Under the pieces are notes generated by a model. That model had not been told where the DNA came from, did no database searches, and saw only the letters and a program-made list of their open reading frames with translations. Shown piece by piece: positions 5,478 to 5,519 of a stretch of DNA of 5,519 bases. The translations under genes were made by a program, and so were the position numbers. The stretch spans positions 1 to 5,519 of the forward strand of contig DAOUVG010000122.1 in the NCBI GenBank assembly GCA_030667735.1. The letters are read 5' to 3'. The DNA is from Dehalococcoidales bacterium (lineage in GTDB: Bacteria; Chloroflexota; Dehalococcoidia; Dehalococcoidales; Fen-1064). The stretch's first letter is position 1, and each line of letters opens with the position of its first letter.

Positions 5478-5519
5478 ATGGCGAAAACGAAAGACCCGTT
5501 CGCAGAGCTTAAGAAGACA
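5478..5519 (+). CDS. Unidentified protein, N-terminal fragment (14 codons)
   Basis: An ATG at 5478 follows a purine-rich ribosome binding site (AGGAGA, about 6 nt spacing) 9 nt after the ferredoxin stop, and the frame is open to the window edge. The visible residues are MAKTKDPFAELKKT, a hydrophilic start without signal peptide. This is too short to assign. Its position as the fourth gene of a redox operon makes it a candidate for the enzyme or subunit that the ferredoxins serve. Confidence 0.6.
   Translation, partial: MAKTKDPFAELKKT

Overview
This window looks like an anaerobic bacterium that respires or ferments through flavin and iron-sulfur electron transfer. G+C is roughly one half. The Shine-Dalgarno sequences are strong (GGAGG type), start codons are ATG or GTG, and two promoter candidates of sigma-70 type (TTGACA plus a TATA-like -10) sit in the central gap, so a bacterium is favoured over an archaeon. 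The gene content would suit a sediment or syntrophic lineage such as Dehalococcoidia (Chloroflexota), Desulfobacterota or syntrophic Firmicutes. That placement is inference from gene type; the window has no phylogenetic marker.

The layout is two divergent operons around an intergenic region of about 520 bp (2090-2611). On the minus strand, read right to left, are etfB (1277-2089), etfA (222-1238) and the first 62 codons of a membrane-anchored protein (1-187). The N-terminus of that protein matches the start of HdrD/DUF224-type Fe-S oxidoreductases that take electrons from ETF to the quinone pool. This trio is a predicted acyl-CoA dehydrogenase -> ETF -> menaquinone branch.

On the plus strand are a GltD-like FAD/NAD(P) oxidoreductase with extra cysteine clusters at both ends (2612-4249), a 31-kDa-class polyferredoxin with two classical [4Fe-4S] motifs and an added cysteine-rich N-terminal region (4285-5127), a small ferredoxin with one atypically spaced cluster motif (5124-5468), and the first 14 codons of an unidentified gene (5478-5519). 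The genes are tightly packed, with gaps of 35 nt or less and one ATGA overlap. This looks like an electron conduit: a nucleotide-dependent flavoprotein exchanging electrons through several Fe-S clusters with a redox enzyme that is probably encoded further downstream.

The most interesting points are the pairing of these two redox modules back to back, the altered nucleotide-binding motif and C-terminal Cys cluster of the GltD-like protein, the unusual cysteine set of the polyferredoxin, an EtfB resembling the electron-bifurcating type next to a quinone-linked partner, and a promoter region with phased direct repeats. No RNA gene, CRISPR array, insertion sequence or tRNA was seen.
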